Below are positions 17,963-25,705 of a stretch of 64,000 bases of DNA, piece after piece. Each line of letters starts with the position of its first letter. The stretch's first letter is position 1. The translations under genes were made by a program, and so were the position numbers. Origin of the DNA: Streptococcus cristatus AS 1.3089 (GTDB taxonomy: Bacteria > Bacillota > Bacilli > Lactobacillales > Streptococcaceae); the NCBI RefSeq assembly GCF_000385925.1, contig NC_021175.1:875501-939500 (forward strand), given 5' to 3'. The notes beneath the pieces are model-generated. The model worked only from the letters and a program-made list of their open reading frames with translations. It was not told the origin of the DNA and made no database searches.

Positions 17963-18015
17963 CTGTGTGTTTAGCGTGACTTACACATACGTTTCTGTCA
18001 ACGCTAAACACACAG
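17963..18015. other. Long hairpin, candidate oriT or replication origin of the island
   Basis: Left arm CTGTGTGTTTAGCGTGAC (17963-17980) pairs with right arm GTCAACGCTAAACACACAG (17997-18015), leaving a single bulged base and a 16-base loop. There is no T run behind it in either direction, so it is not a typical terminator. It lies in the non-coding region between divergent genes of the island's replication/recombination part. The TGTGTGTTTA stretch loosely recalls the nick region of MobV-type transfer origins. A function as oriT or origin is an inference. Confidence 0.5.
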
Positions 18016-18133
18016 AAAAATTAGAATTGCAAAATAAATGAGGGATGAGAGAAAGAGGAAAAAACTACAAAAAATTCAATAAGTGAAACAATATCTTTAT
18101 CGTTTTTTCTTAATTATTTTTTTTATAAATTGG

Positions 18134-18149
18134 GATTTGTGGCATACTA
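18134..18149 (+). promoter_or_regulatory. 16-bp promoter-like motif, copy 3
   Basis: GATTTGTGGCATACTA on the plus strand, about 33 bases before the ATG at 18182 and 18 bases before its AGGAGG ribosome site. It is identical to copy 1 in opposite orientation, so it drives or controls the divergent gene. Confidence 0.55.
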
Positions 18150-18181
18150 TAACTGTAAAAACATTTTAGGAGGAAACAACT

Positions 18182-18544
18182 ATGTTTCTAAAATATTATT
18201 CACTCATTAACTATATTCTCTATAAAAATCGCAGAGAATTCGAAAACTCATTTGATTGCTACCCCAAAAAGACAGTGTATGAGTTCTATATTAGGGAGTC
18301 TACAGGAGGAATGAAAATTAGACAAAAAGAACATAACGCAATTCATGTTAGCCTATTTTCTAATAGTGGAAGTTATATTACACTTTACTTAAGGAATTTT
18401 ACGCCAGATGATTTGGTGGCTGTGATGAACTCATTAATCAAGCAGAAGAAAGAACTTGGATATGAGCGGTTGATTTGCATGTTATCAGAGCTCAAAAATG
18501 ATGAACGCTTAAGTTTATTGATGAAGTTATCCAAAATGAAATAA
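18182..18544 (+). CDS. Hypothetical protein of the island (120 aa)
   Basis: I do not recognise this protein. It starts MFLKYYSLINYILYKNRREF with TTAGGAGGAAAC as a strong ribosome site. The middle is predicted beta (VYEFYIRESTGGMKIRQKE, HVSLFSNSGSYITLYLRNF) and the end helical (DDLVAVMNSLIKQKKELGYE, then SELKNDERLSLLMKLSKMK). No signal peptide or membrane helix is obvious. It is transcribed away from the recombinase genes from the conserved 16-bp motif and lies beside the long hairpin, so a control role for the element is possible. Confidence 0.6.
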   Translation: MFLKYYSLINYILYKNRREFENSFDCYPKKTVYEFYIRESTGGMKIRQKEHNAIHVSLFSNSGSYITLYLRNFTPDDLVAVMNSLIKQKKELGYERLICMLSELKNDERLSLLMKLSKMK

Positions 18545-18692
18545 ATATACTTGGACGAGTATCTCAGTGTGTTTTTGTGGTAAATTTGTCTTTAAAATAG
18601 ATAAGATAGATTATTTGATAAAGCCATTGTATTAGATGATTGGTTTGCCAACAATGTAACAGATGAATTATTTCATTCAGCTAGATCTGGAT

Positions 18693-18736
18693 AAAACGCA
18701 CCAAAATTGGTGCGTTTTTATTTTTTGTGCTATAAT
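18693..18736 (+). promoter_or_regulatory. pezAT promoter and palindromic operator
   Basis: AAAACGCACCAA (18693-18704) and TTGGTGCGTTTT (18707-18718) form a perfect 12-bp-arm palindrome with a 2-base centre. TATAAT lies at 18731-18736, and TTGGTG inside the palindrome is a weak -35 at 18-base spacing. PezA proteins repress their own operon through promoter palindromes, so this is the likely operator. It could also end transcription from upstream, as T-rich sequence follows. Just upstream, 18606-18693 holds a 28-codon coding relic ending VTDELFHSARSG. Confidence 0.75.
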
Positions 18737-18761
18737 AGAAATAAATAAAAGGAGGAGTTAC

Positions 18762-19238
18762 ATGATTGGAGAAAATATAAAAACGTTACGCAAGGCACAT
18801 AACCTAACTCAGCCTGAGTTCGCAAAGATTGTTGGTATCTCTCGAAATAGCCTAAGTCGTTATGAAAATGGAACAAGTTCAGTTTCGACAGAATTAATAG
18901 ATCGTATCTGCCAGAAATTTAATGTTTCCTATATCGATATCGTAGGAGAGGAAAAGATGCTCACACCAGTAGAAGATTACCAGTTGACCCTGAAAATTGA
19001 AGTGATTAAAGAACGAGGGGCGAATATCTTAGCGCAACTTTATCGTTTTCAAGATGAGCAAGGAATTGCATTTGATGATACTTCTAATCCTTGGGTTCTA
19101 ATGAGCGATGATTTGTCTGATTTAATTAACACGAGGATTTATCTTGTTGCAACTTTTGAGGATATAGAGCGATTTAATGGCTATTTGGATGGCATTGAAC
19201 GTATGCTAGAACAAGCTAGTCATCTGGTGGTGGCTTAA
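18762..19238 (+). CDS. pezA: PezA antitoxin
   Basis: The start is the ATG at 18762 (AAAGGAGGAG upstream), 158 residues as in pneumococcal PezA. The N-terminal HTH (about 1-60; MIGENIKTLRKAHNLTQPEF, GISRNSLSRYENGTSSVS) binds the operator; the C-terminal part (about 68-158) is the helical toxin-binding domain. PezA neutralises the kinase PezT and represses the operon. The stop overlaps the pezT start by one base (TAATG), the conserved arrangement. Confidence 0.95.
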   Translation: MIGENIKTLRKAHNLTQPEFAKIVGISRNSLSRYENGTSSVSTELIDRICQKFNVSYIDIVGEEKMLTPVEDYQLTLKIEVIKERGANILAQLYRFQDEQGIAFDDTSNPWVLMSDDLSDLINTRIYLVATFEDIERFNGYLDGIERMLEQASHLVVA

Positions 19239-20005
19239 TGAAACTAGAAGAATTTAGTCAAGATGATTTTGAACGAGCATCCAGACGACTCGTTCGTTCT
19301 TTAACTCGTGGTAAAACAACCTCATCTCATCCTAAGGCTATTTTGCTCGGTGGACAGAGTGGTGCTGGGAAAACAACGATTCATCGTATTAAACAAAGGG
19401 AATTTCAAGGTAATATCATTATCATTGATGGAGATAGTTATCGCTCTTTTCATCCGAACTACCTTGGCCTACAGGAAAAGTATGGCAAAGATAGTGTAGA
19501 TTATACCAAAGTGTTTGCGGGACAAATGGTTGAATATCTTGTAGATGAGTTGAGTAAAAAAGGTTATCATTTGTTAATCGAGGGTACCTTGAGAACAACA
19601 GAAGTTCCCCGAAAAACGGCCCAATTATTGGCAACTAGAGGATATCAAGTCTCACTTGCACTGATTGCGACCAAGCCAGAATTGTCTTATCTCAGTACCT
19701 TGATTCGTTATGAGGAGCTCTACGCCATAGATCCTAGTCAAGCAAGGGCGACTCCCAAAGAGCACCATGATGGAATTGTAGAACATTTAGTTGATAACTT
19801 ACGAGAGTTAGAAAATGACAAAATTTTTAATCAAATTCAAATTTATCAAAGAGATCAATCGTGTGTTTATGATTCGCAAGTAGACGGAACCTCAGCAGCA
19901 GAAGTTCTACAAGAATGCCTATTTGGAAAATGGAGTAAGGTGGAGGAAGAAATGTTGAATTGGGGACAGGAACGGTTGAGAGAGTTGGGGGAAATTGATA
20001 AGTGA
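19238..20005 (+). CDS. pezT: PezT zeta-type toxin (UDP-GlcNAc kinase)
   Basis: The 255-residue protein belongs to the zeta/PezT family, which phosphorylates UDP-N-acetylglucosamine and poisons cell-wall synthesis. Walker A is GGQSGAGKTT (38-47); D66 in IIIDGDSYRS corresponds to the catalytic aspartate; EGTLRTTEVPRKTAQLL is the conserved central helix with substrate-binding residues. The length matches known PezT, and I see no truncation or loss of key residues, so it should be active if expressed without PezA. The pair probably helps keep the island in the cell. Confidence 0.95.
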   Translation: MKLEEFSQDDFERASRRLVRSLTRGKTTSSHPKAILLGGQSGAGKTTIHRIKQREFQGNIIIIDGDSYRSFHPNYLGLQEKYGKDSVDYTKVFAGQMVEYLVDELSKKGYHLLIEGTLRTTEVPRKTAQLLATRGYQVSLALIATKPELSYLSTLIRYEELYAIDPSQARATPKEHHDGIVEHLVDNLRELENDKIFNQIQIYQRDQSCVYDSQVDGTSAAEVLQECLFGKWSKVEEEMLNWGQERLRELGEIDK

Positions 20006-20019
20006 CGAAGGGATAATTT

Positions 20020-20128
20020 ATGAGTACATTTAAAAAAGTAATTTATTTTTGTACCAGATTTAACTACTCATAATCTATGGGAATTGGTTGAACAGTATAA
20101 AACAGGGAATTTAAGAGATTATGAATAG
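20020..20128 (+). pseudogene. Small ORF after pezT, possibly frameshifted
   Basis: ATG at 20020 with AAGGG upstream, 14 bases after pezT, reads MSTFKKVIYF then stops. One extra T in the T5 run at 20046-20050 would join it to VPDLTTHNLWELVEQYKTGN and LRDYE with stop at 20128, a protein of 35 residues. I do not recognise it. It may be a third pezAT operon gene or the remnant of a longer one. Confidence 0.4.
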
Positions 20129-20160
20129 GTGCGTTCAAGAAGCGTAAAGAAACATAAAGA

Positions 20161-20198
20161 AACAAAAGGAACACTGGTTATCCAGTGTTCCTTTTGTT
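20161..20198 (+). terminator. Terminator after pezAT
   Basis: AACAAAAGGAACACTGG pairs perfectly with CCAGTGTTCCTTTTGTT around a 4-base loop. It separates pezAT from the immunity-like cluster. The rest of 20199-20363 holds only the next promoter. Confidence 0.92.
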
Positions 20199-20237
20199 AG
20201 TTTTTAACTAGCAAACCCCTCATATCAAGCGCTTGTA

Positions 20238-20246
20238 TGGTATAAT
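20238..20246 (+). promoter_or_regulatory. Extended -10 promoter of the immunity-like cluster
   Basis: TGG followed by TATAAT (20241-20246); no good -35 is visible. The first ORF starts about 118 bases downstream, so the leader would be long. Confidence 0.5.
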
Positions 20247-20363
20247 AATGGAAAACGTTAACATTGATTTTCAAGGTAGTTCTATCATGCTGAAATACCA
20301 AATAAAAATACTATGAATGCTCTACAAGTTTAGTCTAAAAGGAATATAAGAAAAGGAAGAAAA

Positions 20364-20597
20364 ATGAAAATTTCTGGTACAAGGTCTATCATCACATTTG
20401 ACTATGAAAATGGTTATGTTTTAAAAGCAAAGGGAGAATTGTTGACCGATGGAAGTTTTACTGTATATAGGTCAAGTATACAGAATTGGGAGCCACCATA
20501 CAACCATATTCGTATCACACAGAACGAGATAGATAAACTTGTCGAGGAAGTGGATTCCATGATGACTGAGCAAACAATACAGATCGAATTTATCTGA
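20364..20597 (+). CDS. Small immunity-like protein, resembles Imm74
   Basis: The 77-residue protein MKISGTRSIITFDYENGYVL... is mostly beta in character with a short helix (ITQNEIDKLVEEVDSMM). The opening ITFDYENGYVLKAKGEL pattern resembles the Imm74 family of polymorphic-toxin immunity proteins, from memory. AAGGAAG precedes the start. It is the first of a string of small, acidic, unrelated genes; no toxin gene is beside it. Confidence 0.5.
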   Translation: MKISGTRSIITFDYENGYVLKAKGELLTDGSFTVYRSSIQNWEPPYNHIRITQNEIDKLVEEVDSMMTEQTIQIEFI

Positions 20598-20617
20598 GTT
20601 AGAGTAGGAGAAGGATG

Positions 20618-21172
20618 ATGAAAATCGATTACAGTGAACAGATGCTCACATGGGAGTGGGATGATTCTGTAATAAAGATAGAACTACCAGATATCATTCA
20701 TGCGGAATATAATAAAGATGAGAACATTGTTGTCGTCTATAATGGAGAAAACTTTGTAAGTAATATCATTTTCTACTTTAGTTTAGAAGGAAAATTGTTA
20801 GGGCAACAAAATCTACTTGAAGGAACCCTAGATTGGAATCATAATGGGAAGCAACAGATTAGTTTTCATCATTTACATTGTCTTCGCTTTAGCCCTAAAT
20901 GTCAGCGTATCTTGAGCATATTTCGCTCATCCAGCGATTTTGATGTTCCATCAGAACTAGGGGTTTATAATTTAGAAGGTGAAAAAATCTACCAAATTGA
21001 ATCTCCTGCAGGATTTACAATGCTATATATTTCTGAGATAAGTAAAGAAAAACTGAGAATTGTGTGTGAAGCTCTTAAAGAGGATTGTTTTGATAAATCT
21101 GGTCGAAGTGATTTTTATTTTAATTTGGATTTAGAAACTAGAAAAAGGGTAAAAGATGGCATAGCCTATTGA
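20618..21172 (+). CDS. Hypothetical protein, beta-rich, immunity-like
   Basis: The start was set at the second ATG (20618), 7 bases from AGGAG at 20606-20610; an adjacent ATG at 20615 is possible. The 184 residues are beta-rich with repeated blade-like pieces (EYNKDENIVVVYNGENFVSN, LGVYNLEGEKIYQIESPAGF), like a partial beta-propeller. A similar blade pattern is seen in the protein at 23769-24104. I do not recognise a family. Context suggests an immunity protein. Confidence 0.6.
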   Translation: MKIDYSEQMLTWEWDDSVIKIELPDIIHAEYNKDENIVVVYNGENFVSNIIFYFSLEGKLLGQQNLLEGTLDWNHNGKQQISFHHLHCLRFSPKCQRILSIFRSSSDFDVPSELGVYNLEGEKIYQIESPAGFTMLYISEISKEKLRIVCEALKEDCFDKSGRSDFYFNLDLETRKRVKDGIAY

Positions 21173-21241
21173 GGAAGAGAAATAGAAACCTGATTTTATG
21201 ATATTCTGGTTGAGAGAATAACTTGTACTAGGAGAATACAA

Positions 21242-21664
21242 ATGAAACCAACAAACCTACAATGGGAAGATGTTATCCAGTTTGAAGAAGTTGAAGGATA
21301 CGGGAAATCCATCTGGAAAAATGAGGACAAGTATTATTTAGTTTTAGAAGAAGGAACCGTGGCTTCTTGGTTAGCGGTTTATGAATTACCAAATGACTTA
21401 TTTTCCTTACTAGAGAGTGGGGAGAGAACACCACTAGAAGTATCTTGGAAGATTCGGAACGATTGTTGGCCACCGACGGAAGAAGAAAAGAAAGCTAGTG
21501 AGAAACAATTTATATTAAAAGGCTTAACTCCTTTAATAGCTAGTCCTAAGAGTTGGGAATTATTTACTCAGGAAGAGCTTGAGACATTAATTCCACTTGC
21601 TGAACAAAAATGGATTGACTGGAGAGGCAAACTTCCAGATGATTATGTATCGCCACTTAAGTAA
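21242..21664 (+). CDS. Hypothetical protein (140 aa), immunity-like context
   Basis: The 140-residue acidic protein starts MKPTNLQWEDVIQFEEVEGY after ACTAGGAG. It has an alpha/beta N-terminal half (YYLVLEEGTVASWLAVYELP) and a helical C-terminus ending WIDWRGKLPDDYVSPLK. The family is not recognised. Just downstream (21678-21752) is debris of another ORF: a start MKPMK then TAG, followed by an in-frame LEKFNQKYQENERFSIIE before a stop, so gene loss occurs within this cluster. Confidence 0.6.
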   Translation: MKPTNLQWEDVIQFEEVEGYGKSIWKNEDKYYLVLEEGTVASWLAVYELPNDLFSLLESGERTPLEVSWKIRNDCWPPTEEEKKASEKQFILKGLTPLIASPKSWELFTQEELETLIPLAEQKWIDWRGKLPDDYVSPLK

Positions 21665-21805
21665 AAGAAGGTATAAAATGAAACCAATGAAGTAGCTGGA
21701 AAAATTCAATCAAAAATATCAAGAGAATGAACGGTTTTCCATTATTGAGTGATAGTGATGGGAGTTGTAACTCTGTATAGATGAACTGTCAGTTGGGATA
21801 AAAAT

Positions 21806-22797
21806 ATGAATGAGAATTTAAATTTTGATTTGTTAAAACAAGATGTAGAAAAAGAAGTCAGAGAAAAAGGCTTTGAAAATCTTTATTATGCATTATTTGA
21901 TGAGGACAGTAATTTGCCTTGGGCTATTCACCTGTATTATAAAAATAATAAATTTCTAGTTAATAGTCGAGATGATCGTTCCTATATTATTGGGAAATCA
22001 TGGGAATTTGAGAACTATGAGGAGGCAAAACATTTTTTTATCAAAAAAATGGAAACCTTTGTCCAGTTAAATAGACTTGAAATTCAAACTGGACACCCTC
22101 CATATTATCCATCACCATTATGGGATGAAAAAGAGGATTACCCAAAGATGAGAGACGAATCCAAAGAACGTTCTGAACTTTTATTAGCCATTCAAGAGTT
22201 AGGTTACGAGAGTTTGAGATATTCCATTTTCAACGATCATAGCCCAAGGGAGTGGGAAACAAGAATAGAATATAATCCTGAATTAGAAGTATATGAAGTA
22301 TATTCGACAATGGACAGAGCAAGTACGAATGGAAAAGATTCATACCAAAACTTTCAAGAAGCACGGAGTCGTTTCATAGAAATTCTTGAAAATGTTGTTT
22401 TCATAAATAGATATTATGTTGACGAGGGTATAGGTGCAGAATACTCCTCTCCATTATGGGATAAATCGATGAATGATATTGAGAACATGAAATGTATAGT
22501 CGAACAAGAGATTAAAAAACGACATTTTGAGAGCTTACAGTATGTTCTTTTTGATGAAAACAAAAATTTCCATGGGCATTTCACTTATTCTATAGAGATG
22601 GGAAATTTATGATTAATGGTCGAGATGATAGATCATATGTGATGGGGAATACGATAGAGTTTACTCGTTTTGAAGACGCAAAAATAGCTTTTTTGGAACG
22701 ATTAGAACATTTTGTAAAATCTAATCAATTAAAAGTACGGATAGGGAAAAAACCGTATTATTCTTCCCCACTTTGGGACAATGAAAAGGCGGATTGA
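21806..22797 (+). pseudogene. Three-domain immunity-like protein, frameshifted
   Basis: The frame holds two complete copies of a domain of about 108 residues and part of a third. Copy A1 (about 5-105) has LYYALFDEDSNLPWAIHLYY and ends PPYYPSPLWDE; B1 (about 118-218) has LRYSIFNDHSPREWETRIEY and ends AEYSSPLWDK. The third (A2) is lost after DENKNF at about 22567-22571 and continues in the next frame as PWAFHLFYRDGKFMINGRDD to YYSSPLWDNEKAD at 22797. One extra base in the TTTCC run would restore a protein of about 329 residues. The shared SPLWD end and the setting suggest immunity proteins (perhaps Imm59-like, not certain). Confidence 0.7.
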
Positions 22798-22820
22798 TGG
22801 TTAATTGCAGGAGATAATGT

Positions 22821-23153
22821 ATGAAAAATTTAGATAAAGAAAAGCAAGAACTCTTATCAGCTATTCAAGATTTAGGTTACGAGAGTTTGAGGTATTCTAT
22901 CTTTAACGAATATGGTCCTGGTGAATGGGAAGTGGTAATCGAATATGACGATTTTAAGCAAGTCTACAATGTCTACGCTACCATGGATAGAGCAAGTAAG
23001 GGGGGAATTTTCAACTTTACAGACTTTTCAGAAGCAAAAGAGAAATTTTTAAAACTTTTAGGAGATATTATTTTTTTCAATCGTTATTATGTTCAGGAAG
23101 GAATGGGTAAGATGTATTCCTCTCCATTATGGGACAAGGAAGAGACTGATTAA
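22821..23153 (+). CDS. Single-domain immunity-like protein (B type)
   Basis: The 110-residue protein is one B-type copy of the SPLWD domain: LLSAIQDLGYESLRYSIFNE, EWEVVIEYDDFKQVYNVYAT, DRASKGGIFNFTDFSEAKEK, and YSSPLWDKEETD at the end. It begins 23 bases after the three-domain ORF, with AGGAG before the ATG. It is clearly paralogous to the second domain of that ORF, most simply by tandem duplication. Function is inferred only. Confidence 0.7.
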   Translation: MKNLDKEKQELLSAIQDLGYESLRYSIFNEYGPGEWEVVIEYDDFKQVYNVYATMDRASKGGIFNFTDFSEAKEKFLKLLGDIIFFNRYYVQEGMGKMYSSPLWDKEETD

Positions 23154-23205
23154 TTTCTCAGAGCTAGTGGTATAAAGATTTTAAATAGAGAAAGAAGCTG
23201 AAAAT

Positions 23206-23679
23206 ATGACTCAGAAAAAACAAGCAATCATCTCCCCTATGCCAACTGATGCCTTATTGCATGAAAGAGAAGTAGCGTGGAGAGTTAAACTACCTGATGA
23301 TTATAAGAAATTTATAAAGAATGAGAATGGATTGATTCCGTCAAAACGGTATTTTCATTTTGGGAATAATGAGAAAGTAATCGAGCACTTTTTAGCCATA
23401 CTAGCTATTTCAGGTGAGAAGGCAGAAGAGGCTTATGATATCGGAGTTGTGAGTACACAATTGGAAGGTCGCATTATTTTTGATGAAGATTATGTCGGAT
23501 TGCAACTAATCCCAATAGCAGCATTGTTTGGTGGTGATTTTGTTTGTCTAAATTATGTCGAGGATTCCGAAAATCCAAGCATGTGTATCTGGTACCACGA
23601 GGAATCCTACGAGCTAGAGCCAGCTATAGAGTTAGTAGCAAATAACTTTACAGAGTTTTTAGCTATGTTACAGGATTAG
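23206..23679 (+). CDS. SMI1/KNR4 (SUKH) family immunity protein
   Basis: The 157-residue protein has the SUKH-1 pattern: a helical N-terminus leading to EREVAWRVKLPDDYKKFIKN and the NGLIPSKRYFHFG strand loop, then IPIAALFGGDFVCLNYVED with the conserved G.D..C/L strand, and a C-terminal helix ANNFTEFLAML. SUKH proteins are immunity proteins of contact-dependent and polymorphic toxin systems and bind the toxin domain. No toxin gene lies beside it, so the target is unknown. The ribosome site (AGAAAG) is weak. Confidence 0.85.
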   Translation: MTQKKQAIISPMPTDALLHEREVAWRVKLPDDYKKFIKNENGLIPSKRYFHFGNNEKVIEHFLAILAISGEKAEEAYDIGVVSTQLEGRIIFDEDYVGLQLIPIAALFGGDFVCLNYVEDSENPSMCIWYHEESYELEPAIELVANNFTEFLAMLQD

Positions 23680-23768
23680 CTATGTGCTGGATATTGATTT
23701 AACACGAAGACGAAGAAACGATTAAAAGACTGTTTAACGTAGGAATTCTCAGATGAAAGGTGGATACA

Positions 23769-24104
23769 GTGCTAGAAAATAAAAAACATCAGCTAATAGT
23801 AAATGGTGAAGTTATAAAATCTTTTACATTTGAAATCCGTAATATCATTGAACTAGGTGATGGATGTATTGTTTTATTAGAGATTCCTTTTGATAATGAG
23901 ATTGAAAAGAATAACATTTTAAGAGTTGATGCTAGTGGAAATGTGGTTTGGAAGATTGATAATAGTGGATACAGTAATAATATTTATCCCTTTGAACAGA
24001 TGACTTTGAGAGATGGCTGGCTTTATGCGACTGATTTTTATGGCAGAAGATTAAAAGTCGATATAAAAACGGGGAAAATAGTTGATTTGACTCTATCAAA
24101 GTAA
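23769..24104 (+). CDS. Hypothetical beta-rich protein, immunity-like context
   Basis: The start was put at the GTG at 23769, 8 bases from AAAGG; a GTG three codons upstream (23760) is the alternative. The 111 residues are beta strands with propeller-blade character (NILRVDASGNVVWKIDNSGY, DGWLYATDFYGRRLKVDIKT). A similar GxVxW-type strand order occurs in the ORF at 20618-21172. The family is not recognised. Confidence 0.55.
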   Translation: MLENKKHQLIVNGEVIKSFTFEIRNIIELGDGCIVLLEIPFDNEIEKNNILRVDASGNVVWKIDNSGYSNNIYPFEQMTLRDGWLYATDFYGRRLKVDIKTGKIVDLTLSK

Positions 24105-24145
24105 TAGAAGTTTGAGAATTTCGAAAATATGTGGAGGTCTCGTAA

Positions 24146-24547
24146 ATGAGCGAAGGTTACTTACCTACAAGAGATAGTTTGGGTTATCAGAATGTCAAAC
24201 AAGCTTTAGAGAAAATTTTTTCGATTGACCTTGATACGATTGCCATTCATGAAGGAGAAGATGAAAATTTTAATTTTCCGTTCATGTATAAGGGTTATCA
24301 TATGACGATGGGGATATCATCAACTGGTAAAAATACCCAATTAGAAGCTGGAGAGGGTGGCTTGTTTAACATTTGGTTCACTCAAGCTGATGAACAGAGA
24401 TTTTCAGTCACATTGTTGTCACAGATAATTGATGACAAAAGCATAAAAAGAGTGTATGGCCGTGATAAAAAGTCTGTTGAACACACCTTGCAACTATTGA
24501 AAGACTTTCTAGATTCAGATAGAGCAGAAGTTTTATTAAAGAATTGA
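24146..24547 (+). CDS. Hypothetical protein (133 aa), immunity-like context
   Basis: The 133-residue acidic protein starts MSEGYLPTRDSLGYQNVKQA after GGAGG. It has an N-terminal helix, an alternating beta core (FPFMYKGYHMTMGISSTGKN, FSVTLLSQIIDDKS) and a C-terminal helix. I do not recognise the family. Same strand, spacing and size as its immunity-like neighbours. Confidence 0.55.
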   Translation: MSEGYLPTRDSLGYQNVKQALEKIFSIDLDTIAIHEGEDENFNFPFMYKGYHMTMGISSTGKNTQLEAGEGGLFNIWFTQADEQRFSVTLLSQIIDDKSIKRVYGRDKKSVEHTLQLLKDFLDSDRAEVLLKN

Positions 24548-24592
24548 TCAAATAGATTTTAGAGAAATGATGTCTTTGAGGAGAATAGTGGT

Positions 24593-24943
24593 ATGGAATT
24601 AAATGAAACTGAGAAGTTTGCTGTAGAAACGAGCAGAATGATTCGAACTTATTTTGATCATAAGGTGGACTCTTCTGGCATTTATGATGTTGTTGAAGAA
24701 GACAACCATCGCGCGTTTAAAATAGACTTTAGGGCATATGATTACTTTACTATTGAATTTGATTATGAGAATGACCTCTGCGAGTTCTTCATTGTCTTAA
24801 CGAAAGAAGTGAAATTATCCCTGACTAAAGAACCAGCTGTTTACAGCCAGATATCAGATTGGGATGAATACCTAAAAGGAATCAAGGATGAGCTCGAGCT
24901 TCGCATTCCAGATAAGTTTTTAAAAGCCAAGGGCTGGTTGTAA
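24593..24943 (+). CDS. Tandem paralogue 1 of 5 (C1 type), immunity-like
   Basis: First of five adjacent genes for related proteins of about 115 residues. N-terminal helix (ETEKFAVETSRMIRTYF), short strand with VVEEDNHRAFKIDF, core RAYDYFTIEFDYENDLCEFF with VLTKEVKLSLTKEPAVYSQI, and C-terminal helix ending LRIPDKFLKAKGWL. The C1 subtype is defined by DLCEFFIVLTKEVK. GAGGAG precedes the start. No known family recognised. Small acidic proteins in tandem paralogue arrays are typical of immunity genes. Confidence 0.65.
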   Translation: MELNETEKFAVETSRMIRTYFDHKVDSSGIYDVVEEDNHRAFKIDFRAYDYFTIEFDYENDLCEFFIVLTKEVKLSLTKEPAVYSQISDWDEYLKGIKDELELRIPDKFLKAKGWL

Positions 24944-24961
24944 GAGAAAAGGAGGAATCGA

Positions 24962-25315
24962 ATGGAAGATAATAAAATGCTTCGACTAGCAGAAGAAACG
25001 AGAGAAAAAATCAAAAGTGTATTTGGTGATCGCATCACTGAACCGAAAATCGTAGATGTTGTTGAATATCCGCAGTACAGAGCTTTTAGGCTTGAATTTA
25101 TAGCGTATGATTATTTCTTTATGATGTTTAACTATGAAGCTGATTTTTGTGGATTTACAATCTCTATTGGTGATCGTTACGGTGCTTCTTTGAACAAAGG
25201 GGATAAGCCAACTTTTTATAGTGAGATTAGAGACTGGGACAAATACTTGAAAGAACTCATGATAGAAGTTGAGTCTCGCATTCCCGACAAGTTTTTAAAA
25301 GCTAAGGGATGGTAG
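24962..25315 (+). CDS. Tandem paralogue 2 of 5 (C2 type), immunity-like
   Basis: The 117-residue protein has the same frame as paralogue 1: EETREKIKSVFGDRITEPKI, VVEYPQYRAFRLEFIAYDYF, and the shared C-terminus SRIPDKFLKAKGW. The central part differs: FNYEADFCGFTISIGDRYGA in place of the C1 sequence. This C2 subtype recurs in paralogue 5. It begins 18 bases after paralogue 1, with AGGAGG as ribosome site. Confidence 0.65.
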   Translation: MEDNKMLRLAEETREKIKSVFGDRITEPKIVDVVEYPQYRAFRLEFIAYDYFFMMFNYEADFCGFTISIGDRYGASLNKGDKPTFYSEIRDWDKYLKELMIEVESRIPDKFLKAKGW

Positions 25316-25335
25316 AAAAGAAGAGGTATATTGCA

Positions 25336-25683
25336 ATGTTTGAAAATGAAATGGATATTTTAGCGGATAAATTCTGCGATATATTGGATAGAGTGTTTGC
25401 CAAGCGAATTGGAACATTTTGTATATACGATATAGTTGATGAACCCAGTCATCAAACTTTTAAAATAGAATTTGAGGCTTACGATTTTTTCGCGATTGAA
25501 TTTGATTATGAAAATGACATGTGTGAGTTTTTTATAGTTTTGACAAAAGAAGTGAAGGTGTCAATCACTAAAGAGCCAGTCGTATTTAGCCAGATAACAG
25601 ATTGGAACAGCTACTTAAAAGAAATCATGGCAGAGATTGAACTTCGCATTCCAGACAAGTTTTTGAAAGCCAAAGGATGGTAG
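25336..25683 (+). CDS. Tandem paralogue 3 of 5 (C1 type), immunity-like
   Basis: The start was set at the ATG at 25336 (MFENEMDILADKFCDILDRV), with AAGAGG about 10 bases upstream, rather than the ATG at 25309 that overlaps the previous gene; both are in frame. 115 residues, C1 subtype (DMCEFFIVLTKEVKVSITKE), ending LRIPDKFLKAKGW. The stretch DEPSHQTFKIEFEAYD is shared with paralogue 4 almost base for base, which points to recent duplication or gene conversion. Confidence 0.65.
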   Translation: MFENEMDILADKFCDILDRVFAKRIGTFCIYDIVDEPSHQTFKIEFEAYDFFAIEFDYENDMCEFFIVLTKEVKVSITKEPVVFSQITDWNSYLKEIMAEIELRIPDKFLKAKGW

Positions 25684-25705
25684 TAAGATGAAAGAGGATC
25701 GGAGT

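Noticed and set aside
18606-18693. 28-codon open stretch ending VTDELFHSARSG before the pezA promoter
   Set aside because: No start codon or ribosome site; a coding relic at most.
21678-21752. Immunity-like fragment (LEKFNQKYQENERFSIIE) after the 140-aa ORF
   Set aside because: Too short and with stops in frame; noted as debris rather than listed as a separate pseudogene.
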